Of a DNA stretch of 64,000 nt, positions 21,357 to 33,652 are shown one piece after another; position 1 is the stretch's first letter, and every line of letters begins with the position of its first letter. Position numbers and translations under genes: made by a program. The stretch lies in assembly GCA_027924585.1 (NCBI GenBank), contig BSBM01000812.1, positions 733,501-797,500 of the forward strand, given 5' to 3'. The notes below the pieces were generated by a model that was not told the DNA's origin, did not search any database, and was given only the letters and a program-made list of their open reading frames with translations. The stretch is from Larix kaempferi. Its lineage: Eukaryota; Streptophyta; Pinopsida; Pinales; Pinaceae.

Positions 21357-21618
21357 TTGGTAGTCTTAATCGGATATTCAATTACCGCCGCTCTCTCAGC
21401 CTTTCTCTTTAAAAGAGGTACGATATATGCTATTAGCAATTTTCAACTCCTGCAGCTACCTTCGTTTATTCACTATTTTCTGCTCCTGCTACCATAGTTT
21501 ATTCAGTATACTACGCTGATCAATATAAATTGTTAATTTACATTACAACAAACCCCGCACCATATCACATCCACGACTATTACAACGCGAATACGACAAC
21601 TGTTTCGATTTGGCCGAG
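21357..21618. other. Right flank of P1: continuation of the interrupted duplicated segment
   Basis: 21357-21430 continues the second copy of the segment described at 16340-16440. Further right, CAACTCCTGCAGCTACC and CTGCTCCTGCTACCATAG, each followed by a TTTATTCA phrase, form a short local repeat. No gene is assigned to this flank itself. Confidence 0.5.
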
Positions 21619-21825
21619 ATGACTCTCTCCAGGGTTTACTCACGGTTAGATCTGGCACCATCTTTATTTTACAGCCGTTGTTTCACCGAGGCGAGCAATT
21701 CGATCACCCCTGGCTTTAATAGCCGACTCTGGAGCTCACCATCCAACCCAGCCGTTTCCTACTCAGATCGCCACCTCCACCGCATCTCCGTGAACCCTCG
21801 CTTAGGTTGCACCTTAGACAACTAG
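21619..21825 (+). CDS. Short ORF resembling an organelle-targeting N-terminus, possible first exon
   Basis: From ATG 21619 the frame gives 68 residues, beginning MTLSRVYSRLDLAPS and continuing with many S and R and few acidic residues until near the end. This composition fits a mitochondrial or plastid presequence. Local base composition is less AT-rich than the surroundings. I do not recognise the protein and no downstream exons were identified, so it may be the first exon of a host gene, a fragment, or chance. Confidence 0.25.
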   Translation: MTLSRVYSRLDLAPSLFYSRCFTEASNSITPGFNSRLWSSPSNPAVSYSDRHLHRISVNPRLGCTLDN

Positions 21826-22477
21826 AGAATGCATATTAGACGGTTTTTTCAGCAACCCTTCTCAGCACCAGGACTTCTCATCACAACGATGAGACTTTTA
21901 GGTGGACGGCTCTCTTCCCCACATCAGTACCTTCTCTCAATCACCAAACTGATATAGATCAAGCTAAAGAATAGGTCATTCAATGGGTGGCCAGTTCTTA
22001 CACTTCTACGGATATCGCCATTCTCAATATTTTCACTTGAGCTCATTGAAGGTGTCAATACTTCTCCACAGAAGTGGTGTTCTGCACCACATTACCTAAT
22101 AAATGACAGAGATATTGGTTTCTTAAGTGGTAACAGAGGTTGGTGGCCCTTCAAAAACTAGAATATTAATTTTTTAGCAAACCATGGAAAGACCTTTGGC
22201 AGAGATGGTTGAACGTACGTTCAACCTAGTTGGTAGTTATCGCTTCTTTACTTAATTCTGTCTCATTCTCATTTTCTTATTTAGAGCATCGTCCTCAAAC
22301 TACTTCTCAAGGATGAGAACCAATTTCTTGTGGTCTCTTCTTTATAAACATTGATATTGTAAGGTATGCAACGTGGCCATGTACCTTCATGTTAGATCGT
22401 CAATACAACATAATATAACATCAAAGATAAATAAATTCAAACTTAACATGAGGAACAAAGTTAAGGTTGATGTGTGA

Positions 22478-22920
22478 AATGTTAAGGATCTTTTAGTCAT
22501 TCTAGCCATGTATCACTACGATTTGGTTGACTATGAAGGATTGGAGCATGCGTCCATAATCCTTCCCTTTAAGTCAAATTAAGAGGTTTAGACTATTGGA
22601 AGCATACACAACATTTAAATGAATTTTAAAATCTTAAGAAATGGGAACAAAGTTAAGTGTATGAGTCAAATTAAAAGGTTTAGACTATTGGAAGCATACA
22701 CAACATTTAAATGAATTTTAAAATCTTAAGAAATGGGAACAAAATTAAGTGTATGTGTACAAGGTTAAGGATTTTTAGTCATTATAATCAACCGATCACT
22801 TAGATCTTGTTGACTATGAACTAGTGGAGCATATATCTGTTGGCCTACCGGTTCATAGAAGTCTACAATGCTAGAAGCCTACACAACATTTAAATGAATT
22901 TTAAAGTTAGGTCATAAAGT
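22478..22920. repeat. Local tandem duplications (92-bp unit and a larger imperfect unit)
   Basis: A 92-bp unit starting GTCAAATTAA at 22573 repeats at 22665 almost exactly, including GACTATTGGAAGCATACACA. A third diverged occurrence lies near 22860-22905. The larger block with TTGACTATGAA...GGAGCAT around 22530 recurs near 22810, so a bigger unit was duplicated too. Confidence 0.8.
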
Positions 22921-24353
22921 AGATGTACACAAATGGAGGGCATGAAAGCATTTATCCTTAAAAGTATGGATCATATCCTTTATGGTCCTTGAAAGGACCA
23001 TTCCACATTTTGGAAGGTAAACCTATCTTCATTCCCATAAATTTTTAGTCTTTTCTAGTTTTGCTTAATAAAATTAATACATGCCTAGGTTCAAGCTCCC
23101 TTTTCAATATTAGACTACTAAAGGTTAGGTAGAGATATTCAAAGGATTTCCAATTGAGTTGATTGATAAGGGTCAACCTCTCTCTGGAGTAGGACATAGT
23201 AGAGCCCAGGTTTGGGAAAACCAATATTGAAGAGGTTCTTAAGATGAGTTTAATGAAGCACTAGAGAAAGTATATAATGGTGAAAGTGAATAACGTGAAG
23301 GGATAAATGTTTGAATGGAAGAGGTGGAGATTATTATGGAGAAAGTCATGGTACATAATTTTATCATAAAAATAGTGAGTGTTGCATCCATGAGGATATT
23401 GTTATTAGAACATTGGAGGTGTTTTTTATGTTACATTCTTGTCTTCTATCATCTTGTTAGGGGCTAGATATGTTTTATGGTAAATAATCAACATGATACA
23501 AATAAAATTTGGGATAGGGATTTGAAATGGGGACCATGATGGTTATGTTTGAAGAACTAGATGTCAAGCTTCGACCCTAAAAGAGAGCCAACCTTTCTAA
23601 ACAATGTTAGGGTACTTATTTGGAGGATTCCCTTACATACTTGGAACTCAAAAGTTCTATAAAAGATTGAAAATACCCTTCGTCATTTCATTACACATAG
23701 AATATAAATTCACTAAATTAGACTTGCTTGTGGTGAAAATTTTGGTTGAGATTGATTTAGCTTAGAGCTTTTAGCAAAAAAAAAAGAAATTTGATGAGAA
23801 GATTTTAAGTAATAGATTTTTAGTCATAAATTAGATTTCTAGAAAAAAAACCATTGTTTGAAAGGGCTTGTCATTTCATCAATCATTTAGTAAAAGACTA
23901 TAAATATATTAAGACATTTACGAGTGAGAAACAAAAGATGTAAGTGAGGAAATCAAATTCAATTATAGAAGAGGATACCATTTTATAGGAGTGTGTAAAG
24001 ACAAACCCTTATCAAAACAAAGATGTCAATTCACATGATATCTTCTTATATTTAAATATATCATAAAGGATTTCCTCTCCATTGGGGTTTTCATGTTTTG
24101 TTTGCATTCAAGAAAGGGTATGGGGGGATTTAGATATTGGACCTTCCATAACTACTTTGAGTGCATCTCCTAGTTTAAGGAATACTAATTATACTCATCC
24201 ATTAACAATATTTTGTATAAGATTGCGTTAAGATAGAGAAGCTTCATTGAATGGAAGAGGATCATAAATCTATATCGGCTTTATAGTGATAAAAAATCCT
24301 TTCACAAGGTATGAGGGATTGGGGACATGAATCTAAACCTAATTCAAAGCTAA

Positions 24354-24517
24354 GTATGGTGTGAAATAACTAAGAAAGATGCACTTGCATTTTTTTATAT
24401 TCCTTTGAAAATTATAATAGTTTCCATTTGGTGAAGTATGGTGTGAAATAGCTAGGAAAGATGTACTTGCATTTTTTTTATTCCTTTGATATTTATAATA
24501 GTTTCCATTTGGTGAAT
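24354..24517. repeat. Tandem duplication, 82-bp unit, two copies
   Basis: The unit GTATGGTGTGAAATA...TTTCCATTTGGTGAA begins at 24354 and 24436 with a few substitutions. Confidence 0.85.
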
Positions 24518-26819
24518 TGGAAGAAGAGGAAAAAATGGAAGTTCTAAAAGGATAGATAGGTTTATGGATGCTAAGAAGTTGAAGACATTATCATAAAGGG
24601 TTAGATAATGTTTTTGGAGGTGTATTAGACCACTTGCCAATTTTGTTACAAACTCAGTTGAAATGGAAGAGGAAAACTATGAAAAATATCATACCCTTTT
24701 AAACTTCAATCACATTTGGTTAATTGAAGAGGATTTAAAACCACTATTATTACAAATTGGAGGCACTTTGAGCATAACAATAGTGAGTAAAAAATGAAAT
24801 AATTCATGGGAAATTTGAAAAGTGTGAAGTCTCAAGTAGTTTGGGTTAGTAATTATGCAATGAATTTTCTTAATATCCTAGAGTGCCAACCCGTGTAAGT
24901 AATGTAGATAGTGGAACTCTATAATTGATAGTGCTATGCATTTGGTTTGTTATTGAACTATGCTAAAAATATGGGCTAACCTAACCGATGAATGATGGGT
25001 CGTGGTCGCTTTAGGAAAGAAATAAAGTAAACAAAAGAAGTAAGAATATTATACAGAAAATGAATTAAATTGAACTCCGAACAAAGAAAATAGAAAATAA
25101 ATAAATAGAATAAGAAGAGAATAAAAGAGAAAATGAAGAGACTCTTCTAGAATTGTAACTCCCACCTAGGTGGCATCACCTAATAAATTGACTAATAGTA
25201 GTAAATGCCTCTTATACAAATGATACGGGAAAAGAATTCCACTAGGTTAATTCTCTTGGTGGAAGAAAGAAGAGAAAGGCACATCAAAGAACATAAATTT
25301 TAAGAAATATGAACAAAAGGGTAATTTGAAATCTAAAAGAAAGGAGAGTGTAAAGAACATAAAGATGAACACTTGAAGGGAATGAGTTAGCCTATTGTAT
25401 CAGCTTTTAGTTTACCAAAACCAATGTCTAGTCATGGTTGAAAATCTCTATGGCCATAGAGTGTGAGCATTGAGGTGTTGAGTACTAGCTCATAGGAGGA
25501 CTACCTTGGTACTAGAAAAAACAGTTTTCTCTATATAAATTGGAGTACTGGGTATTGGTTAGCATCAATATTGTTTATATAGGATGGAGTACTGTGTGGT
25601 TGAACCATGGAAATTGGCAAGGTGATTTGGTTGAGTTGAGGCCCTAAGATGGAATGCAAATATGCTAATCCTAAAAGGAATATGAACTTTAAGAATCCTA
25701 AAATACAACCCTAGAGAGACCAAGACTCATATCGAGGTGATTGTGGGGAAAGAAAGATTGTTGTTTCCTATAGATCTATGGTTCAGTGTATAGGGTAAAT
25801 CCCCACAAAAGTTGTTGATTGATGAGTAGCAATTGGAACATATGAGTTCCTTGCCTTAGATATTTGTAATTATGAATTCTAGTCTATATCTTTATGCTAA
25901 TGCTATGTGTTTTTATGCATGCATATATGTCTAGATCTCATGAATTATTAGAAGATAGATCTCAAATATATGTTAAGCTATTTGAATGATATGTTGTAGT
26001 TATTTATCTAAAGTGATGCTTGGTTGTATGGCATATATGGAGACTATGATTTTATTCTATGTATATTTGTGATGATAACACTAACAAGAAAATAGTACTA
26101 TTCTATGATATAAATGCTAGTAAATAGAAGTTGAGTATTCATTATTGATATGGATTATCTGATTTGGTTGTTATTATGGATATTGAATGTTGAAGAAATA
26201 TCTTCTGTTATGTGGTTACCCTAACTGCTACATTGGGAAACAGACTACAATTGGTTGCTTGTTTAATGTCCTAATAGTTGCATTGGGAAGTTGATCTATC
26301 CATAAGAATGTTAAAAGTTGTAAACTCCTAGTTGTACCATTGGGACACGAATTCTATCACAGATTAGAATGGAAAATAAGATTGAAAGATAACAAGAGTG
26401 ATATGCAAGAATGATCATATTTGTTGAAATAAGAAAATACTCATTATTCAAGTAGACAATTAGTGCATCTATGATAATTATAGTTATACAGGTAGACAAT
26501 TAGTTCCTAAGCTACATGCCCATAGTTCCCAACCTAATCCATTGCCTTAGGGTGGGTAATCCATTTTATCGCCTCGACTCATGTTACACTCGATGATATA
26601 GGCTTGGGTTTTGTCCCCCTAGGAATTTGAGAATCACCATAGGATTGGGACCCAAAAAAGAATCTCAATATGAGTTATAAAAAAAAAAAAAATCCTAACA
26701 TGTGATATCTACACTAGATGCAAGTAGAATGAGATGTAGCTAAATAAGATCCAATATTAGATGATATCACATTAATAAACAAACTCTGGTTCTAAATCTA
26801 ACATTGTTGTAGTGGGATG

Positions 26820-27421
26820 TGTTAGAAAAACAGGACCGCAGAGCAATAACAATAAACAAGACACAAATATAAATCACATAAGAAAAATTACAAGAGAGAC
26901 ACCAATATAATGTGGTTCACCCAAGATGGTCTACGTCCACATAGAAATTTCCAGTCCTTATTATTATACCATCCAAGAAATGAAAGGATACAACCTGCAA
27001 CACATCCACTGCAACTTCCTCTTACCTCTCTCACAGTCTCTCTCACACAATCACATATATTTGCAATGCTACAATGCATAGTCATATTACAATGCCTTCC
27101 TTTTAAAAAGTGATTACTATGGGAAAATACTATGGAACACCCAATACCATGGGCCCATAAATCACCCATTATTGACCAAGTCATGACAATGAAATTACAA
27201 CATTTTACAATGCATTTTTTTCTAAAATTTTCACTACGGGGTGCTTCCCCTGAACCCTTGCCAGGGTGGGGCTCCCAAACTAGTTGCCCCTCCCCACGTG
27301 GACCCCCATGGATACTATTTTAGCGAGGAAAACGCCCCCAAACACCGCAGTCATGGTTTGGGATCTAGACACAGCTAAAACATGACCTGTGAATAAGGAA
27401 GATCAGGCTATACAACCAACA
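26820..27421 (-). repeat. C1 3' LTR
   Basis: Shares with 44277-44876 the phrases AGAGCAATAACAATAAACAA, TACAAGAGAGACACCAATAT and, near the end, AATAAGGAAGATCAGGCT. Its edges are TGTTAGAAAA and CCAACA. Confidence 0.9.
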
Positions 27422-27432
27422 ATCTCCCACTT
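27422..27432 (-). other. C1 polypurine tract
   Basis: The minus strand reads AAGTGGGAGAT directly before the 3' LTR start TGTTGG. Confidence 0.8.
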
Positions 27433-27433
27433 G

Positions 27434-29483
27434 GAGACTGATCACAACAACTCCACCACTGTTGCGCTTGTTGGACTATGCTCTAAACCTTGGATCTAGA
27501 ACATTTCTCATCTTCACCTTCATGCTTGAAGGCCAATTGAAACCGAGCTGGAACTCAGTTTTTCTCTGGTTATTACCTTTGTCAACATGTCTACAGGATT
27601 TTGGCTAGTGTGTATCTTTTCCATCTTCAACAGTTCATATTCCAGAACAGACCGTATGAAATGGTACTTGATCTATATATCTTTAGTCTTAGAATGGAAG
27701 TATGATTTCTTTGCAATATGAATGGAACTCTAGATGTCACTATACAACATGCTATTCTCTTTAGTCTTAGAATGGAAGTATGATTTCTTTGCAATATGAA
27801 TGGAACTCAAGATGTCACTATACAACATGCTATTCTCTTGCTTCTTACCCAATTCCTCCATGAAACTATATAACCAAATCATCTCTTTTCTATCCTTTGT
27901 AGAAAAAACATACTCTGCTTCTGTTTTTGAAAGTGAAACAACGTTTTGTAGTTTCGAAATTCAACTTACTGTCATTCAACCATAGTAAAGACATACCCTG
28001 TGGTACTCCTCCTGCTATCTTTATCACCTTCCATATCTGCATCAACATATCCTAGCTTGTAGAACAATGTATCAACCTCCAAAACATAATACATGAGTGG
28101 TAGTACCTCTCAAATACCTGAGAATCCATTGTACTTCCTTCCAATGTTCTTTACCTGGATTGTTCATATACCTGCTCACAACTCCTGCTACATGTGCAAT
28201 ATCTAGTCTTGTGCACAGCATGGCATACATCAAACTAGCAACTGTTGATGAATAGGGAACCCTCGACATGTAATCTATCTCTTCCTATGTCTTGGGACAC
28301 ATCTCGTTACTAAGTTTGAAATGGATGGTCAAAGGTGTACTAACTGGTTTTTCATTCTGCAGTCTAAACCTCTCCAACACCTTTTGTATGTACTCACCCT
28401 GAGACAATGTCGATTTGCGATGTTTATTGTCTGTTGTTATTCTCATACCAAGGATTTTCTTTGCAACACCCAAATCGTTCATCGCAAATGAATTAGATAA
28501 CTCCCTTTTGATCACATTTATATCCTGCATGCTAGACCCTCCAACAAGCATGTCATCCACATACAATAATAAGATAATATATATTCCATTATCTAACCTC
28601 TTGAAATAAACATAGTGGCCAGAATGGCATCTACTATAACCTTCTTCTGTCATAAGCCTGTCAAATTTCAAATACCACTGCCTTGGAGCTTGCTTCTATC
28701 CATACAAGATCTTCTTCGACCTGTATACCAAATTATCCTTCCCTTTGAACTCATACCCCTTTGGCTGCTGCATATAAATCTCTTCCTCCAAATCCCCATG
28801 GAGAAAGGTTGTTTTCACATCTAATTATTCAAGGTGCAAATCTTATACCACCACTAAACTTAAAATAGTTCTTATTGAAGTAATTTTAATAACATGAGAA
28901 AGTATTTCATTAAAATGTATACCTTTCTTCTGTGCAAACCCCTTTACAACAAGTATGGCCTTATACCGCTTCTTTCCTCCTTCTTCCTTCATTTTATAAA
29001 CCCATTTATTCTACAATGCTCTTTTAACTATAGGCAACTAAAACAAATCCCAAGTCTAGTTTCTTACCAATGAGTCCATCTCCTCATTCACGCCTTGCTC
29101 CCACTTCTTTTTAGTTTCCACCTGCATTGCTTCTTCATAACATTCTGGTTTACCAGAATCGGTAATCAATAAATAATACAGTGAAGGAGAGAATCGTTCA
29201 GGGGGTTTGCTTAACATGGTATATATTATAACACCTGTAGGAGTTTGAGGTACATGCTGTTGTCCTTGATTTTACGACATATTTGGAACTTCATTTCTTT
29301 GATTTCATCAAGCACTGTGTACTCTCTATTTTCATGTTCTGGTTTCATTCCCTGCAAATGATATTTATACATGACCTTTTCATTGAATACCACATCTCGA
29401 CTCTTAATTATTTTGTTATTCTCATAATCCCATAAGTGATAACCAAAATCATCAACCCTGTATCCAATAAAGGTACATTTCTT
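27434..29483 (-). pseudogene. C1 reverse transcriptase and RNase H remnants
   Basis: Left of E4 the minus strand resumes with VDDFGYHLWDYEN-type integrase end and then RT. The best preserved part is 28671-28285 with the active-site box YVDDMLVGGSS, followed by MNDLGVAKKILGMRI and STLSQGEYIQKVLERF. The next frame (28269-28072) has YSSTVASLMYAMLCTRLDIAHVAGVVSRYM and WILRYLRGT, the start of RNase H. Beyond 28072 the RNase H domain is broken and holds a 78-bp tandem duplication. Many stops separate the blocks. Confidence 0.85.
27680..27835. repeat. 78-bp tandem duplication inside C1 RNase H
   Basis: The unit TCTTTAGTCTTAGAATGGAA... starts at 27680 and 27758 and is almost identical. Its length is a multiple of three (26 codons). 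Confidence 0.9.
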
Positions 29484-29488
29484 GGATT

Positions 29489-30188
29489 TGTGAAAATCCG
29501 CACGACAAATCTAAGAGATGATGTATACCTCACAAGAGAATGATTATGATTAAGCAAGAAAATAGAAGAACAGTAGTCAATACGATATAATGAGCAACAA
29601 AATAATATGGTACAGTAGAACTTGAATAGAAGCAATAATACTTCACACACACTAGTTAGTTAATCACAATATGGACAAATAAATAGTACAATGGTAGAGA
29701 GGATTCGAATGCCTAAGGTGTCAATTCAAATTAGCCTCTCAGAGCGATCATAAGATCAATAGAGTGTAATAGGATCACAACTAGGTGTCCTCATGATCAT
29801 CGGAGCACAACTAGAAGTCTTCATCATCATCAGTGGAGTCATCAATGCTCAAGTAACTGTCAACCATCAGTGAAACTGAGTCTGGTAGGTGTAATTGAGT
29901 GTAATTGACTGTAACTGAGTGTAATTGAGTGTAACTGAGTGTAAAATGAAGACAACTGGACTGGTAGGTGAAGAAGGGCGAGTTGCTTCCTAAAATCAAG
30001 GAAGAAGGGTGCATTAAGCAACTGGAGGGCTAAAACTGAATAGTGAGAAGCTCCCGGGGGCTAGGTGCTGGACTAATGACTAGGATGCATGGAAAATGCA
30101 TGCAAACCCTAAAAGTGCATCCATGAATGAAAATGTAAATGATCAAAATACTGGTGGGACTAGGATGGAGTATAGGAATATCCTAACA
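29489..30188 (-). repeat. E4 3' LTR
   Basis: Contains five or six copies of the ten-base motif GTGTAATTGA/GTGTAACTGA at about 29889-29944, versus one or two in the partner LTR. Confidence 0.9.
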
Positions 30189-30375
30189 CCCCCCCTTAAT
30201 CCATCATAGGCCCTAGTAACTAAGACCAAAGGTCACCCAATACAATGAATAATAACAGTCAATAATCCAAGGAAGTGGGGAAAATTTCATGGGAAACATA
30301 CCCCCTCCTAAAAAAACAGACTGTAAGGCACACACAAAAATAAATGCTCCAAACTCAAGCAGGTGTGATGCTTGG

Positions 30376-31647
30376 TCATATGTCTGGAGGTATCTTCTTC
30401 TTGGGAAGAAGTGGATGATGCTTAAAAAATATGTGCTTGTACTTGCTCTTCAGATCGAATGTGATGAGAACAAATCCAAAAGTATGAGGATGATCCTTGA
30501 ACTTGTGATTTGAATTAGCTGAGGTAGGATCAAAATCATGAATATGCAGATAGTCTTTTGTCTTCTCATTCGAACCATCATGGGTGAGATTATGCCAAAA
30601 AGAACCATCAAATAATAATTGCTTGAAATCCAAATCAAATTTAAGACTTGAAGAATAGTTTCTTGAGATCTCCTTTGAACCAGCAGGGGTGAGATCAAAA
30701 CTATCAAATGAATGAGAAATTATCCCAAGTAGTAATTGCTTATAATCCAAATTTGATCCAAGACTTGAATCATGGTTTCTTGAGATCTCTTTTGAACAAT
30801 GAGAGGTGAGATCAAAACTAGTAATTTCATGAGAATTTATCCCAAGCAAATGGCAATGGCCATAATCTTCAATTAGCTTATGAAATCATGAATTAATGAT
30901 CATATAGTAGTATAAAAGAGATGATTGCTTGAGAGGAGCGAATGCATCACCTCCAATAGCTGATTTTACCTCCGAAATAATCATGTGATCATGATGCAAA
31001 CCAATAGACTCTGGTGCAATAGAGGATTTAGGACCTTCTGCAATATCTAGAGTGTGAGCTGGCACATAAAGAGAAGAAAGTTTGAGCATGAGTGTAGAAT
31101 CTGCAAGTTCTTTGTGGACAACTTCAATATGAGATGATACTAGTGCATGATCTAAGAGACCATCAAGGGGAGCGAATGCATCACTTTGCTTGCTTTTGAA
31201 TGGGTTTGGACCAATCCCTTCATTCTTTCTACCAAAATTTTCATCCAGGTGAGCCCATAACTCTTTTGGAGTCCATAAATCTCTTGGAGTTTCAACACCA
31301 TCACGGTATTGGAAATGAAATATCAGGTATTTAGGCAAAGAAAGCATCATTCTTCCAAAGGCTCCATCACCTTTATTTAACCAATCAATCTTCTCTCCAG
31401 GGGATTCGAACTCTCTTTCAAAATGACAATAAAAAAGATCATGGATTTTCAAGTGTGCTATCGTTATTGGTTTCCATTCATCATAGTTGAATGGAGAAAG
31501 AGGAGTAATTCCTGATGGATACATAGAAGCTGTAGAAGACCTGCAAAAAACATATAGAATAACTGCAACTGCTACTGCTGCAAAATGCAGAAACTGCTGC
31601 AACTGCTGCACTCGAAATCTTGGTAATAACCTGCACAAAACTCTCAA
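30376..31647 (-). pseudogene. E4 Gag-like ORF
   Basis: The frame 31647-30886 contains a copia-type Gag domain (SPFNYDEWKPITIAHLKIHD, GDGAFGRMMLSLPKYLIFHF, TPKELWAHLDENFGRKNE). After a break, 30849-30376 continues with two copies of a roughly 33-residue unit, LLLGIxSHxxxSFDLT followed by SKEISRNxxSSL. No zinc knuckle, protease or RT is seen. It would encapsidate RNA if intact; enzymes must come from another element. Confidence 0.75.
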
Positions 31648-31675
31648 GAATGGAAATAAACAATGCTCTCAACAT

Positions 31676-31687
31676 GCTCTAATACCA
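31676..31687 (-). other. E4 primer binding site
   Basis: The minus strand reads TGGTATTAGAGC directly at the LTR edge, one base from the initiator-tRNA-Met site. Confidence 0.85.
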
Positions 31688-32351
31688 TGTGAAAATTCTC
31701 ACAGTAGATCTAAGAGATGATGTATACGTCACAAGAGAATGATTATGATTAAGCAAGAAAATAGAAGAAGAGTGGTCAATACAGTATAATGAGCAACGGA
31801 ATAATATGGTACAGTAGAACTCGGATAGAAGCAATAATACTTCACACACACTAGTTAATTAATCACAATATGGAAAAATAAATAGTACAATGGTAGAGAG
31901 GATTCGAATTCCTAAGGTGGCAATTCGAATTAGCTTATTAGAGTGATCATAATATCAATAGAGTGTCATCGGAGCACAACTAGGTGTCCTCATGATCATT
32001 GGAGCACAACTGGAAGTCTTCATCATCATCAGTGGAGTCATCAATGCTCAAGTAACCGTCAACCATCAGTCAAACTGAGTCTAGTAGGTGTAATTGAGTG
32101 TAAACTGAAGACAACTGGACTGGTAGGTGAAGAAGGGTGAGTTGCTTCCTAAAATCAAGGTATAAGGGCACATTAAGCAACTGGAGGGCTAAAACTGAAT
32201 AGTGAGAAGCTCCTCGGGGCTGACTAACTGAGGGCTAAGTGATGGACTGATGACTGGGATGCATGCAAACCCTAAAAGTGCATGCATGACTGAAAATGTA
32301 AATGATCAAAATACTGGTGGGACTAGGATGGAGTATAGGAATATCCTAATA
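31688..32351 (-). repeat. E4 5' LTR
   Basis: Matches 29489-30188 along its length. The terminal CA has become TA. Confidence 0.9.
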
Positions 32352-32356
32352 GGATT

Positions 32357-33277
32357 TAGCCTCAAGCTTTGTTCTATTTTCTTTATCAATATGGACAAAT
32401 GCTTCAAAACCAAAAGTTCTCAAAAAATAGTAGTCTACCTTTTTACCTATCCATGACTCCTCTGGAATACCACCATCCAAAGCGCTTGAAGTCCCTTTGT
32501 TTATTAAGTAAACAACAATATCTACAACATCTTCCCAAACCTGTAAGGGAAACCCTATATGCAATATCATACACCTTGCACGCTCCATTATTGTTCTGTT
32601 TATCCTTTTCGACACACCATTTTCTTGTGGTGTTCCTCGTATTGTCTTCTCTCTACGAACCCCATGGTATGAACAGTAACTATCAAACACCTTGCTGCAA
32701 TATTCACCTCCATTATCATATGTGAGACACTTCAACCTTTTTCTTATCTCATTCTCAACCAAATATTTCCATTTCTTAAAAGTAGAAAACACATTAGATT
32801 TCTGTCTAATGCAATAAACCCAAGTTTTTCTAGTTGCATCATCAATAAAATTAACATAATAACGAGGGCCACCAAGAGATTGTACCTGAGTGAGTCCCCA
32901 TACATTTGTATGTACAAGCTCTGACTTTTCACTCTTCTTTTGTTTCCTAGCCCTAAGAAATATGACTCTTCTATTTTCCATAAACACATTTCTCACATAA
33001 TTCCAAACTTACTTTCTTTAGATATAGAAGCAACTTCCTTGAGTGGAGAATATTCATCCCTTTCTCACTCATGTGGCCAATCCTATGATTCCATAATGTT
33101 GTATTTGTTCCTGTGGAAGCTAAAGAGACAAAAAAGTCAGTACTATGAAGACATAAATGCAATGTACCTATGTTGTCTCATTTTTCTATCACCATTGATG
33201 CTTTAGTGATCTTCCACTACTTTACTCCAAACGTAGATAAACAACCACCATCTCCCAACCGCCTTATTGAGATCTGA
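32357..33277 (-). pseudogene. C1 pre-integrase zinc domain and integrase
   Basis: The pre-integrase motif LWNHRIGHMSEKGMN...CEKCVYGK (33080-32970) is followed by the integrase core: LVHTNVWG, LTYDNGGEYC, TPQENGVSKRINR and LRTFGFEAFVHI. In copia integrases the first catalytic residue is the Asp of HTDVWGP; here it is Asn (HTN), while the second Asp (DNGGEY) and the Glu (QEN) are kept. The frame ends at the E4 insertion, where the KKCTFIGY continuation is displaced to about 29480. Frameshifts occur at its N-terminal edge beside E1. Confidence 0.85.
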
Positions 33278-33652
33278 TGTAATATCCCAATTTTGACCCC
33301 ATTGAATTAAAAATGTAAATGATGTAAATATGCTAGTGTGAATTCCTAGTGCGGAGCTCAAGGCCAAGGCTCGACTAGTGAAAGGATAGGCATGTATGAT
33401 GTTATTTTTTATTTGGATTGTTAATAGTGCCATTCTCCATTAGGATAGAGTCTATCGATTTACTACAAGCCAACATATTGAAAACAAATTTGCTGAAAAA
33501 ATGTACACCACTACAAACTGAAAATCCAACTGTCTTTGTTGAAAACCAAATTCATACTGAAAAGCCAAATAACTTCTCTACTGCCGAAGGATGACAGGGA
33601 ACAAATGCTCTTGAGATGATATTATTTATGTATACTATCTACACTAACCATT

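Larger units (their letters stand above)
21826..26819. other. Degenerate repeat-rich DNA, no intact gene
   Basis: Several local tandem duplications are present (22478-22920, 24354-24517). Around 24500-24760 a plus-strand reading (SKRIDRF, later FNHIWLIEEDLKPLL) faintly recalls the region after the endonuclease of plant LINE elements, but stops are frequent and I would not call it. The rest is AT-rich without protein-like frames. Confidence 0.4.
29489..32351 (-). mobile_element. E4: gag-only non-autonomous LTR retrotransposon inside C1
   Basis: LTRs lie at 29489-30188 (700 bp) and 31688-32351 (664 bp), both starting TGTGAAAAT on the plus strand. The left ends CCTAACA and the right CCTAATA. 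The perfect 5-bp target duplication GGATT lies at 29484-29488 and 32352-32356. A primer site (31676-31687) and a polypurine tract (minus strand AAGGGGGGG at 30189-30197) fix the minus orientation. The 1.5-kb interior holds one Gag-like ORF and no pol. This is the TR-GAG arrangement. The LTR length difference comes from a GTGTAA(T/C)TGA-type short repeat expanded in the left LTR (about 29890-29945). Confidence 0.93.

Noticed and set aside
23500-24900. Possible LINE non-LTR retrotransposon
   Set aside because: Only faint RIDRF and IWL-type matches among many stops; no RT active-site block was found.
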